This document shows, piece by piece, positions 1 through 10,876 of a stretch of 64,000 nucleotides of DNA (positions are counted from its first letter, which is position 1; each line of letters starts with the position of its first letter). This DNA is from CAVSUR01 sp963731285 (lineage in GTDB: Bacteria; Actinomycetota; Actinomycetes; Streptosporangiales; Streptosporangiaceae). The position numbers and the translations under genes were made by a program. The notes under the pieces are model-generated. The model worked only from the letters and a program-made list of their open reading frames with translations. It was not told where the DNA came from and made no database searches. Location of the stretch: NCBI GenBank assembly GCA_963731285.1, contig CAVSUR010000014.1:372001-436000 (forward strand). The letters run 5' to 3'.

Positions 1-959
1 CGTCCTGGAATGATCGCGGCGGCGGCGTCAAGTACCTCGGCCGCGCTGATGCGCAGCAGCCGCGGGTCGGGCCGCGTGCCGTGCGAGTCGCCGGGGCGGC
101 AGCCGGTCCCCTTCCACAGGGCAATGTGCCGTCCCGATCCGGGCGGGGGTCCCCACAGTGCGGGCGACACCGGGCCGAACAAGGTCACCGAGGGCGTCCC
201 GAAGGCGGTGGCCAGGTGCGCCGTGCCGGTGTCGTTGCTGATCACCAGCGCGGCCCCGGCGATCAGCCCGGCCAGCTCGGCCAGGCTGGTGCGTCCGGCG
301 AACACCGCCGCCGGGCGCAGGCCGGCCGCCGCCGCGATCCCGTCGGCCAGCGGCCGCTCGCCGTCCGACCCGGTCAGCACCACCCGGTGGCCGCGGTCGG
401 CCAGCTCCCTGGCGACCGCGGCGAACCGGCCGGCCGGCCACCGGCGGCTCCCGCTGGCCGCCCCCGGATGCAGCACGACGGCCCCGCGGGCCAGCGCTGC
501 CGCCGTCGTGGCCGGCCGCGGTGCCGCCAGCCGCAGGGCCGCGGGGTCCGCGCCGATGCCCCGCCACCACAGCAGGCGGCACCAGCGCGCGACCTCATGC
601 TCGGTGTCGTCCCACCAGGGGCCGTCCACGTCCGGCGCGGCGGGCGAGGCGTACATCATCGCGGCGGCCGCGCCCAGTGCCTCCACCAGCCGGTGGCTGG
701 GCGGCCCGCTGCCGTGCAGGTCGACGGCGACCTGCGGCGGCGGTCCCGCCCAGCGGACCGGCGCCAGCTCCGCGGTCGGCAGCACCCGGTCGATGGCGCC
801 GGTCAGCGCGGCCAGCGGCGCCAGCACGCCCGGCGCGGCGAGGACCAGCTCGTGCCGGGGGTAGGCGGCGCGCAGCCCGCGGTAGGCCGGCACGCCAGCC
901 AGGAAGTCGCCGAGCCCAAGCGCGCGCAGTACCAGCACTGCCGGGCGGCGCGGCGTCAC
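1..959 (-). CDS. GT9 glycosyltransferase (ADP-heptose:LPS heptosyltransferase-like), 3' end cut by window edge
   Basis: Read on the minus strand this is one open frame of about 319 codons that runs off base 1. It begins VTPRRPAVLVLRALGLGDFL, the N-terminal GT9 pattern, and near its end has SNDTGTAHLATAFGTPSVTL followed by LFGP, the nucleotide-sugar binding signature of heptosyltransferases. HPGA and GSRRWP motifs lie between. The start is GTG at 959, overlapping the stop of the upstream GT4 gene (GTGA). GT9 enzymes move heptose or a related sugar from an ADP-sugar to a lipid or glycan acceptor at the inner membrane face. Heptose-biosynthesis genes nearby support that donor; the acceptor is unknown because actinobacteria lack LPS. 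Only the last few residues are missing. Confidence 0.85.
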   Translation of the reverse strand, partial: MTPRRPAVLVLRALGLGDFLAGVPAYRGLRAAYPRHELVLAAPGVLAPLAALTGAIDRVLPTAELAPVRWAGPPPQVAVDLHGSGPPSHRLVEALGAAAAMMYASPAAPDVDGPWWDDTEHEVARWCRLLWWRGIGADPAALRLAAPRPATTAAALARGAVVLHPGAASGSRRWPAGRFAAVARELADRGHRVVLTGSDGERPLADGIAAAAGLRPAAVFAGRTSLAELAGLIAGAALVISNDTGTAHLATAFGTPSVTLFGPVSPALWGPPPGSGRHIALWKGTGCRPGDSHGTRPDPRLLRISAAEVLDAAAAIIPG

Positions 960-1933
960 CCGGTCCCCGCTGACGCGATGCCGTCCAGCAGCCTGTCCCA
1001 GTCGGCCAGGAACCGGCTTGAGACCGTACCGGGCCAGCGCGGCCTCGCGGGCGCCCCGGCCCAGCTCCGCCGCCTCGGCCGGGTCGGCCAGCAGCCGCCG
1101 CACCGCGTCGCGCAGCACTTGCCGGCTGGTGGACATGATGCCCGCTCCCGGCGGGATCGCGGTCACGGCCTCGGTGGCGGCGACGGCGACGACCGGCATG
1201 CCCAGGTGCATGGCCTCGATCAGCGCCAGCCCGAGCGAGGTCCACCGGACCGGGTGCAGGTACACCCCGCGGCGGGCCAGCGCCGCGTGCATCTGCTCCT
1301 GCGGCAGGTCCTCGTACCCGCGGATGCCAGGGGCGCCGAGCCGGGCACCGATGTCGTGCACGCCCATGCCGAAGACGTCCAGGCCGGACTGCTCGGCGAA
1401 GAACGGCAGCAGGTCGGTGCCGACGTACCGGCCGCGGCGCAGCGGCTCGTTCACCACCACGGCGGCCCGCGCGATCTCGCCGGTCCACCGCGCGCCAGGA
1501 TCGACGACGCCGTGCTCGATGACGGTGGCCGGCGTCGCACCGCAGTCCCAGAACAGCTCGTTGAAGTGGGTCACGTGCACCAGGCGCAGCTCCGGCCGGT
1601 CGGCCATGCGGGTGCCGGGTCAGCGGCACCGTCGCCGGAGGGGGCGTCGTGCTCGAGGTAGACGGCGGGCAGGTCGCCGCCCGGCCGGCCGCCCGGTCAG
1701 CTGCGCGGTCAGCTCCTCCTCGTGCGGGCGCTGCAGGATCACCACGTCGATGTGCGCGTCGCGCAGCCCGGCCGTGGCCACCTCGACCGCGCGCGGCGGG
1801 CCAGTTCCAGGTGCGGGCCCGGCCGCGGCCGTCCGGTCCGCGGTCCGGCGTCACCGGCAGCAGGTAGGTGTGCGCGGCCCTGGACGAAGGCGGTCGTCCA
1901 GGAGCCGTGCACGTGCCACAGCAGGATTCTCAC
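956..1933 (-). CDS. GT4-type glycosyltransferase, frameshifted
   Basis: The N-terminus starts at GTG 1933 (VRILLWHVHGSWTTAF). The C-terminal half reads LGLALIEAMHLGMPVVAVAA with an upstream VFGMGVHDIG-like stretch, the layout of retaining GT4 transferases. The best-supported C-terminus is DWDRLLDGIASAGTG, ending at 956. Several single-base frame changes (around 1870, 1690, 1640 and 1020) interrupt it, so no continuous product can be read. It sits 13 bases after the GT9 gene upstream and overlaps the next GT9 start, so it is part of a five-gene minus-strand operon. A role in assembling the heptose glycan is inferred from context; donor and acceptor are not evident. Confidence 0.75.
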
Positions 1934-1946
1934 GACGCTGCCTCCG

Positions 1947-3038
1947 TCACTGGCTCCTCCGGCCGGCCGGGCGGCCACGGCCCGCCGGGGCGGGCGTGAG
2001 CTGGTCGACCGCGTCGCAGGCCTGCGACGCGGACACGCCCGCCAGGCACGGGTGCCCGGCCACCGGGCAGATCACCGCCCGGCTGTCGCGGCACGCTGCC
2101 TGCTGGTCGCCGAGCAGGATGTGCGGCACCCGGTACGGTGCCCACCGCACCGCCGGGACGACCGGCGCGAACAGCGACACCACCGGGGTGCCGACCGCCG
2201 CGGCCAGGTGGGCGGCGCCGGTATTGGCGACCAGCACCGCGTCCGCCCCGGCCAGCACGGCGGCGAGCTGCGCCAGGTCGGTCTGGCCGCCGAGGTCGGC
2301 CGCGGGACCCGGGTCAGCGCCGCCGGGCCGCCCGCCGCTGGCGGCCTCGGCCGTCGCGGCGGTCAGCTCCCGCTCGTCCGGGCCGCCGGTCACCACCACC
2401 CGGCGCCCGCGCCGGGCCAGTTCGGCTGCGGCTGACTGCCAGTTCCGCAGCGGCCAGCGCCGGGCCGGCGCGGTGGCGCCGGGATGCGCGACCACGTAGC
2501 GGCCAGGGCCGGTGAGCGCAGTCACGTCCGGCAGCGGCTGGCGTACGGCCAGGCGGCCGTCGTCGCCCGGCGGCAGCATGAACCCGGCGGCCCGCGCCAG
2601 CGACAGCCCGCGCTCGGCCTCGGGCAGGTCATCGGCGAATCCGGTGCCGCACGTCGAGCAGCGCGCCCGGATAGTCGGTGCTGATCGCGGCGATCCGGCT
2701 GATCCCGGCCAGCCGCAGCAGCAGCGCGGTCGGCAGCGGGGACTGGTGGAACGAGGTCAGGATGAGCGCGTCAGTGCAGCCGAGCACGGCCAGCCGCCCG
2801 GCCAGCGCGGTCGATCTGCGTCCGGCCGCACCGGCGGCGGGTCCAGGTCCACCCACGGCGCCCGCCAGGTCAGCACATCGTCGGCGCCGGGCAGCAGCCG
2901 GGCTGCGGCCGCGCCGCGCGGGCCGGCCAGGACGGTCACCCGGTCGCAGTGCGCGGCCACGGCGCGGACCGCCGGGCCGGCCAGCAGCACGTCGCCCGCG
3001 TTGTCGAGGCGGACAACCAGCCCATGCCGGCCGGTCAT
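1947..3038 (-). CDS. GT9 glycosyltransferase (heptosyltransferase-like), frameshifted
   Basis: This is a second GT9 gene. The start is ATG 3038 (MTGRHGLVVRLDNAGDVLL), overlapping the stop of the preceding fusion gene (ATGA). Domain order fits GT9. There is an N-terminal Rossmann-like segment with LTSFHQSPLPTALLLRLAGI around residue 80. The C-terminal half has VAHPGATAPARRWP and VANTGAAHLAAAVGTPVVSL followed by FAP. Frame changes near 2835 and 2640 split the gene into three readable pieces, but all pieces are collinear. After FAP it has CRDSRAVICPVAGHPCL, a Cys-containing tail often seen in GT9 members. With the GT9 at the window start it implies at least two sequential additions of heptose or a related sugar. 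Confidence 0.82.
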
Positions 3039-4578
3039 GCCGCCGTCTGCGGCCAGACTGGCGCGGGGGCCTGCTCGGCGGTGACCATGCGGACCGCGGT
3101 GAGCAGGTCAGGTGCCGTCGCGCGCACCTGCCGCGTCCCGAACCTCGGGTGCCAGGCGTCGGGCACCAGCACGCCGCGCGCGCCGGCCGCGCGGGCGGCG
3201 GCGACGTCCGCGCCGATGTCGCCGATGACCGCGCACTCGTGCGGCGCCACGCCGAGCGCGGCGGCCGCCGCGCTCACCATGCCCGGCGCCGGCTTGCGGC
3301 AGCCGCATCCGTCAGCAGGCCCGTGCGGGCACACCTCGATCACGTCGAACGGGCCGAGCAGCTCGGCGACGCGGGCGTTGACCGCGCGCGGCGTCGGCGG
3401 CGGTCAGCAGCCCGCGGGCGATCCCGGACTGGTTGGTGATCATCCCCACGGCCGCGCCCTGCGCGGCGTGCCAGCCGCGATCGCCGCGGCGCGCCGCGGC
3501 AGCCGGCCGACCAGCGCCGGGTCGCCGTTGTAGGGCACGTCGCGGATCAGCGTGCCGTCCCGGTCGAACAGCACAGCCCGGGCGGGCGGCGGCCAGGGCC
3601 GCCGCGCCGCGGCGCCGCCAGCGTGCCGCGCAGCCAGTGCCAGCACGGCCAGTTCGGGAATGACCAGGCTGGTCGGCGGCCATCGTGGCGATCTCCCGCG
3701 CGGTGCGCGGGCCGGGCGGCGATGCGCGCCGCGGCGAACTCGGCCGTTCCGGCGGCGGCCAGCGCGCCGCGGCCGCCGCGGCTGCCCGCGGCCGCCGCGC
3801 CAGCGCCAGGCCGGCCGCGGCGGCCGCCGCGGCGGTGATCGCGGCGTGCCGCCGCCGGCGGCCGCGCCGGCGCCCCGGCCCGGCCGTGCCAGCCGCGGCC
3901 CGTGCAGCGCCCGCATCAGCGCGTCGTCGGCGTTGCCGCGCCTGCGCCCGGACGCTGACCCAGGCCGGGGCGGCCCGGACCGGGTGCACGGTCTGGCGGC
4001 GCCCGTCACGCAGCTCCCAGCCGTCGGCCAGCAGCCGCAGCGCCAGGTCGGCGTCCTCCCGGAAGGCCCGCGGGAACCGCTCGTCGAATCCGCCGCAGTC
4101 GGCCAGCGCGGCGCGCCGGTAGGCCATGTCCGCGGTGATCCAGCGGGCGCCGGCCAGGCCCATGGTGGCGCGCTCCCAGTCGGTCGGCGGCCGCCCGGCC
4201 GGGACCGGGCACGCTGATCCGGCCCTGCACGCCGCCTACCCGGTCGGGCAGGCCGGCCAGGTCGTCGGCGAGCACGCTGCTGCCAGTCCGGGCCGACGTG
4301 CACGTCGTCGTCGAGGAACGCCACCCACGGCGTCGCCGGCCGCGCGCCAGCCGGCGTTCCTGGCCGCCGCCGGCCCGGCCCCGGCGGTCGCGACGACCTG
4401 CACTGGCGGCCCGGCCGGGCCGCTGCCGTGCGCGCAGCGGCCCGTCCGGCCTGGGCCGGTCGTCGACCAGCACGATCCGCTCCGGGCGCCGGGCCCTCGG
4501 CCGCGGCGAGCAGCGTCCAGGCACCGGGCCAGGCACGGGCGGCCGAGGGTCGGGAATGACCACCGAGTAGCTGGTCAC
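3035..4578 (-). CDS. GT2 glycosyltransferase fused to GmhB-like HAD phosphatase, frameshifted
   Basis: The N-terminal part (GTG 4578, VTSYSVVIP) is a GT-A family 2 domain with FLDDDVHVGPDW and CGGFDERFPRAFREDADLAL. The C-terminal part is a HAD-IIIA phosphatase: VLFDRDGTLIRDVPYN carries the nucleophile Asp, then MITNQSGIARG. A zinc-loop pattern CPHG...CGCRKP and VIGDIGADVAAA follow, as in D-glycero-D-manno-heptose 1,7-bisphosphate phosphatase (GmhB). No stop or start is visible between the two halves, so a natural fusion of about 510 residues is likely. Frame changes occur near 4500, 4200, 3650, 3480 and 3390. It would supply the phosphatase step between the two HldE activities. Alternatively these were two adjacent genes whose boundary has been lost through indels. 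Confidence 0.72.
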
Positions 4579-6228
4579 CGGGTCCCCGCAGGCGGGCGGC
4601 GGAGCACGAACGGCCCGATCGCCAGCAGGTCGACCGGCGTGGAGCCGAAGCACTCCAGCGCGTCCCTGATGTCGTCGACCATCGGCCGGCCGGCCGTGTT
4701 CAGGCTGGTGTTGACCAGCACCGGCAGCCCGGTGCGCCGCTCGAACTCGGTGAGCAGCTGCGCCAGCAGCGGCTGGCCGGCCGGGTCGACGGTCTGCACC
4801 CGCGCGGTGCCGTCGACGTGCACCACCGCCGGCGATCCGGTCCTGCCAGGCCGGCGGCGACGTCGTGCACGAACAGCATGTACGGGCTCGGCAGCGGGCC
4901 GCGGTCGAAGATCTCTGCCGCCCGGTCGGCCAGCACCATGGGCGCGACCGGCCGGAACTGCTCGCGGCCCTTGACGTCGTTGAGCCGGGCCAGGTTGGCG
5001 CGCCGGCCCGGGTGGGCCAGCAGCGACCGCTGGCCGAGCGCCCGCGGGCCGTACTCGCTGCGGCCCTGGAACCAGGCCACCAGCGCATCGTCGGCCAGCG
5101 ACGCGTCGGCGACGGCCGCCGGCGAGGTCCGGCGGCCGCTCGTAGCGGCACCCGCGCGGTGCTGCAGCGCGGCCTCGATCTGCTCGTCGGTGAAACCGCG
5201 GCCCAGGTCGGCGCCCGTGCATCGACCAGCGCCGGCTCGCCGCGGCCGCCGCCAGGTGCAGCGCGGCGCCGAGCGCGGTGCCCGCGTCGCCGGCGGCGGG
5301 CTGCACCCACACCGTGCTCGAACGGCCCGCGCTCGGCCAGGACGGTGTTGGCCACGCAGTTCAGCGCGGTGCCGCCGGCCATGGCCAGGGTCGTGTCGCC
5401 GGTCTGCTCGTGCAGCCGCCGGCCAGGGCCGAGCAGCACTTCCTCCAGGCCGCGCTGGGCGCTGGCCGCCAGGTCGGCGTGCGCGGCGGCCAGGTCCTCG
5501 GCCGGCGGCCGCGGCGGCGCCAGCTCGGCCCAGTTGACCGGCTCGGTGCGGAAGCCGCTGTCGGTCGATGGCCACGCTGGCCCGGATCTGGTCCAGGAAC
5601 CGTGGCTTGCCGTAGGAGGCCAGCGCCATCACCTTGTACTCGTCGCTGGAGCGCAGGAAGCCCAGGTGCGTGGTGAGCTCCTCGTACATCAGGCCCAGCG
5701 AGTGCGGCAGCGGCTGGGTAGACAGCACCTCCAGCCTGCCGTCCCGGTACGAGCCGGCCAGGTGCGAGTCCCGCTCGCCGCGGCCGTCGCAGACCAGCAC
5801 GCTGCCGCCGCGCCGCGGCGCGGCCAGGCCGGCGGAGGCGGCGTGCGCGACGTGGTGCGGCACGAACCGGGCCCGGCTGCGGATCCAGGCCCGGCAGCGC
5901 GTCGGCCAGGAAGCCGGGCGCCTGCTCGGCGTAGGTGATGCGCAGATGGTCCCAGGGATCGTCGAGTCCCAGCTCGGCGGCCGGGCGGGCCAGTGCCGGG
6001 TCGTAGGAGAAGCCGATCAGGTCTACCTCGTCCGGGCGCAGCCCGGCGTGCGCCAGGCACCACGCGCGCGGCCTGCCCCGGCTGCTCCCAGGCGGAGAAC
6101 GGCACCGGGCGCTTGCCGTGCTTGCGGCGGCTGAAGCGCTCTTCCTCGGCCGCCGCGACCACCTGGCCGTCGATGACCAGCGCGGCGGCCGGGTCATGGA
6201 ACACCGAATTGATTCCGAGCACGCGCAA
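4575..6228 (-). CDS. NodU/CmcH-family carbamoyltransferase, frameshifted
   Basis: The N-terminus LRVLGINSVFHDPAAALV is diagnostic of NodU/CmcH/TobZ carbamoyltransferases, which transfer carbamoyl from carbamoyl phosphate to sugar hydroxyls. Further family blocks are HHVAHAASA, DEYKVMALASYGKP, TLAMAGGTALNCVAN, EYGPRALGQRSLLAHP and VLVNTSLNTAGRPMV. They are collinear over about 550 residues, the usual length, but lie in different frames, with changes near 6060, 5880, 5560, 5430, 5310, 5200 and 4840. The start is probably TTG 6228, preceded by GAGGAGG nine bases upstream. The stop overlaps the GTG of the GT2-HAD gene. It is the first gene of the minus-strand glycan operon and probably decorates the product with carbamate. 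Confidence 0.85.
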
Positions 6229-6565
6229 GCGGCGTCACCTCCTCGCGAGAGCCCAGCGACTGCCCTGCCGCCCGGGCGGCAAACATCGCGGCCGCGCCAG
6301 GGACCGGCCTCCAGACTGCCCGGCGGCCCGCAGCACGCCCCGTAGCGGCCCGCGGCCGCCGGCCGCCGCGGGCGAGCTGGCGCACGACGGCCGCGTGGCT
6401 GGCCCGGTGCGGGCATTCGGGCAGCTTGACGCGTCGCTGGCCGCGCGCTGAGCCCAGGCCTCTGATCGGCCGCGCTTCACCTTTTGCACCTTTTGCCCCC
6501 ATGTTTTAGTTACTCACACAGGGTTAGTGGAAGGGACCACCCAGCACATCAGCCCAGGGAGTCTC
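6229..6565. promoter_or_regulatory. divergent intergenic region between the two glycan operons
   Basis: These 337 bases lie between the carbamoyltransferase start (minus) and the GT4 start (plus), so they should hold both operon promoters. The only less GC-rich part is around 6480-6530 (a TTTTAGTTACTC stretch), a plausible plus-strand promoter zone. No convincing protein or palindrome was seen. Confidence 0.45.
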
Positions 6566-7831
6566 GTGCGGATCCACATGATTTCCGAGCATGCCAGCCC
6601 GCTGGCGGCGCTCGGCGGCGCAGACGCGGGCGGCCAGAACGTGCACGTCGCAGCGCTCGCCACCGGGCTGGCCCGGCGCGGGCACGAGGTGACGGTCTTC
6701 ACCCGGCGGGACGCCGCGGGCCTGCCTGACACGGTGCCGCTCGCGCCTGGCGTGACGGTTGAGCACGTCCTGGCCGGGCCGGCCCGGTACGTGCCGAAGG
6801 ACGACCTGCCTGCCTGCATGCCGCGGTTCGCGGACTGGCTGGGCGCCCGCTGGACCGCGGCGCCGCCGGAGGTGGCGCATGCGCACTTCTGGATGAGCGG
6901 GCTGGCCGCGGTCAGGGCGGCCGGCGGGCGCTGTGCCGGTGGTGCAGACCTACCACGCGCTCGGCCGGGTCAAGCGCCGCTATCAGGCCCAGGCGGACAC
7001 CAGCCCGCCCGAGCGCGTCGCGGCGGAGGCCGAGGTCGGGCCGCCGGGCCAGCGCGATCATCGCCACCTGCACCGACGAGGTGCGCGAGCTGGCCGGTTA
7101 CGGCATCGCGCCGGAGCGGACCTACGTGGTGCCCTGCGGCGTGGACTGCACCCATTTCCGGCCGGCGGCCCCGCCGCGGGGCCCTGGCCGAGCGGCGCGC
7201 CGGCCACCCCGCCGCTCGGGCGGCGCGCGCGGCCAGCCCGCTGCGCGCTGACGATCGGACGCCTGGTGCCGCGCAAGGGCATCGACACCGTCATCGCGGC
7301 GCTGGCCAGGGTGCCGGCCGCGGAACTGGTCGATGGCCGGCGGCCCGGCCGCGGACCGGCTAGACGACGACCCGGAGGTCGCGCAGGCTGCGGCGGCCGC
7401 GGCCGCCGCGGGCGTCGCCGGACCGGGTGGCTTCGCCGGCCAGATCCCGCACGCGGACGTCCCGGCGCTGCTGCGGTCCGCCGATGTGGTCGTCTGCGAC
7501 CCGTGGTACGAGCCGTTCGGCATCGTCGCCGCTGGAGGCGATGGCGTGCGGCACCACCGTCGTGGCCTCGGCTGTCGGCGGCCACCTGGACACGGTGGCC
7601 GACGGGACGACCGGCCTGCTCGTCCCGCCGCGCGACCCGGCGGCGCTGGCGGCCAGGCTGCGTGACCTGCAGGCCTGGCCGGACTGGCGGCGCTCGCTCG
7701 CCGCGACGGGCGCCCGCCGGGCGCGGGCGCGCTACCGGTGGGAGCAGATCGCGGCCGAGACCGAGACGGTCTACGACCGCCTCCGGGCCGGCCTCCGGGC
7801 GGCCCGCGTCCAGAACGGAGCACGCGCATGA
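6566..7831 (+). CDS. GT4-type glycosyltransferase, frameshifted
   Basis: The product opens VRIHMISEHASPLAALGGAD and GGQNVHVAALATGLARRGHE, the N-terminal pattern of actinobacterial GT4 transferases of the sucrose/trehalose-phosphate-synthase-like group. It continues with VPVVQTYHALGRVKRRYQ, TIGRLVPRKGIDTVI, YEPFGIVPLEAMACGTTVVA (the E-x7-E donor-binding motif) and VGGHLDTVADGTTGLLVPP. Frame changes near 6930, 7040, 7180, 7245, 7340 and 7530 break it. GTG 6566 is chosen because family members begin at this position; GTG 6527 is an in-frame alternative. The stop overlaps the gmhA start. First gene of the plus-strand operon. Confidence 0.8.
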
Positions 7832-8436
7832 CCGACTCGCACCTGTCGCTGCTGATCGCCGCCCTGCGCGGGTTCGAGCCCGCGGTACCGCGGCTGCGAG
7901 CCTGGGGCACGGCCGCCGCCCCCGTGCTGGCCGGCGGCGGCCGGCTGCTCGCCTGCGGCAACGGGGGCAGCGCGGAGCAGGCTCAGCACCTCACCGCCGA
8001 GCTGGTCGGCCGCTACGCCTGTGACCGCCGGGCGTTCTCGGCCCTGCCGCTGCACGCCGACGTCGCCGCGTTCACCGCGATCGGCAACGACTACGGTCAT
8101 CACGAGGTCTTTGCCCGGCAGGTCCGCGCGCACGGCCGGGCCGGTGACCTCCTGGTGTGCCTGTCCACCAGCGGCTCGAGCGCCAACGTGGTCGCCGCGG
8201 CGCGGGCCGCGGCTGAGCTTGGCATGACCACCTGGGCGCTGACCGGCCCGCTGCCCAATCCGCTGGCCGGCGCCTGCGCTGACGTGGTCGCGGTGAACGC
8301 CGCCGCGACGTGCACGATCCAGGAAGTGCACCTCGCCGCGATCCATATCCTGTGCGGGGCCATCGACGCCGCTCTGGGCGAGCAGGCCGGGCTCGCCCAG
8401 CTGGCCGCTCCGGTGCCCGCGCGGTCGCCGCTATGA
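7828..8436 (+). CDS. gmhA: phosphoheptose isomerase (SIS domain)
   Basis: This is an intact 202-residue SIS-domain protein. It has ACGNGGSAEQAQHLTAELVG, which binds sugar phosphate, then LSTSGSSANVV, and CTIQEVHLAAIHILC with the catalytic Glu and His of GmhA. It converts sedoheptulose 7-phosphate to D-glycero-D-manno-heptose 7-phosphate, the committed step to ADP-heptose. The start is ATG 7828 with ACGGAG upstream, overlapping the GT4 stop. Its own stop overlaps the hldE start. Immediate coupling to hldE makes the heptose assignment firm; family length is about 190-200 residues. Confidence 0.92.
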   Translation: MTDSHLSLLIAALRGFEPAVPRLRAWGTAAAPVLAGGGRLLACGNGGSAEQAQHLTAELVGRYACDRRAFSALPLHADVAAFTAIGNDYGHHEVFARQVRAHGRAGDLLVCLSTSGSSANVVAAARAAAELGMTTWALTGPLPNPLAGACADVVAVNAAATCTIQEVHLAAIHILCGAIDAALGEQAGLAQLAAPVPARSPL

Positions 8437-9910
8437 GGGGCGGCCCGCTGGTCGTGGTCGGGGACACGCTGCTCGACGTCGACCTCGACGGTGCGGCCAG
8501 CCGGCTCGCGCCGGACGCCCCGGTGCCGGTCGTGGACTGCCGCACCGAGCGGCACCGGGCCGGCGGCGCCGGGCTGGCCGCGGTGCTCGCCGCCGCGATG
8601 ACCGGCGGCGAGGTGGTACTGATCACCGCGCTGGGCCAGGACCGGCAGAGCGAGCAGCTGCGCGCCATCTTGCACCAGCGGGTGCGGGTTATCGCCCTGC
8701 CGCTGCAGGGCGGCACCCCCAGCAAGGTCCGGGTGCGGGCCGGCGGCCAGCCGCTGGTCCGGCTGGACGCCGGCGACGGCAGGCTGGCGCCGGGGCCGCT
8801 GCCGCCCGCGGCCCGGCAGGCGCTGGCCGTCGCCGGCGCGGTACTGGTCGCCGACTACGGGCGCGGCGTGGCGGCGCATCCGGCGCTGGCCGCTGCGCTG
8901 ACCCGGCTGCGCCGGGACGTGCCCGTGGTCTGGGACCCGCATCCGTGCGGCCCGGCGCCGGTCCGGGGGGTCCGGCTGGTGACTCCGAACCGGGCTGAGG
9001 CAGGCGGCCTCGCGGCCGCGCTCGGGCGCGCCGGTCCGGCGGATGTGCGCCCGGACGCCGGCCCGGCCGGAACGGCCAGCAGCGCGCTGGCTCAGGCGGC
9101 CAGGGACGCCGCTGAGCTGGCTCGGGCCTGGGGGGCCGCCGTGGCGGTAACCCTGGGTGAGGGCGGCGCGCTGCTGTCGGTCGGCGAGGCCACTCCCGTG
9201 GTGGTGCCCGCCGGTCCCGGCGTCCAGCAGGCCAGTGACACCTGCGGCGCCGGTGACTGTTTCGCCGCCGCGGCGGCGCTGGCGCTGCGCGACGGCGCGC
9301 TGCTGTCCGAAGCGGTGGAGGCAGCCGTGCGGGCTGCGACCGGCTTCGTGCGGGCCGGGGCCGCGTCGGCGGCCCCCGGGATCACCGTGCCGGCCAGCGC
9401 GGCCGTACCCGCCAGGCCCGTCCCCGGCGCCCCCCGGCCGGGGGGCGCCGGCGGACCCCGAGGGCGACTGGGATGCGGTCGCCCGGGTGCGGGCCGCGGC
9501 GGCACGGTAGTGGCTACCGGCGGCTGCTTCGACCTGCTGCACGCCGGCCACGTGGAGATACTGCGCGAAGCGCGCAGGCTAGGTGACTGCCTGGTCGTCT
9601 GCCTTAACTCCGACTCCTCGGTCAGCGCGCTGAAGGGCCCCGGCCGCCCGCTGGTCGGCGCCGCGGATCGCGCCAGGGTGCTGCTCGGGCTCGATAGCGT
9701 GGACGCCGTGCTGGTCTTCGACGAGCCCACGCCGTCCGCGGTGCTGGACCGGCTGCGGCCCGATGTGTGGGTCAAGGGCGGCGACTACGCGCACGGCGAG
9801 CTGGCCGAGGCGGCGGTGGTGCGGCGGCACGGCGGGCAGGTGGTGCTGCTGCCCTACGTCGGCCGGCATTCCACCAGCAAGATCGTCGCGGCCGCGCGGG
9901 GGGAGCAGCT

Positions 9911-9914
<4 letters not shown>
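8433..9914 (+). CDS. hldE: bifunctional heptose-7-phosphate kinase / heptose-1-phosphate nucleotidyltransferase
   Basis: Residues 1-320 form a PfkB-type kinase with substrate region GGAGLAAVLAA and the DTCGAGDCF catalytic/anion-hole motif. Residues about 355-493 form a RfaE cytidylyltransferase-like domain: GGCFDLLHAGHVEIL (HxGH), VCLNSDSSVSALKG and STSKIV. The protein phosphorylates heptose 7-phosphate at C1 and, after GmhB dephosphorylation, transfers a nucleotide (AMP in characterised HldE) to give ADP-heptose. Length (493) matches the family. The linker at about 9440-9510 reads more naturally in another frame (WDAVARVRAA), suggesting a pair of compensating indels. Overlaps with gmhA and the next gene indicate translational coupling. 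Confidence 0.92.
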
Positions 9915-10872
<958 letters not shown>

Positions 10873-10876
<4 letters not shown>

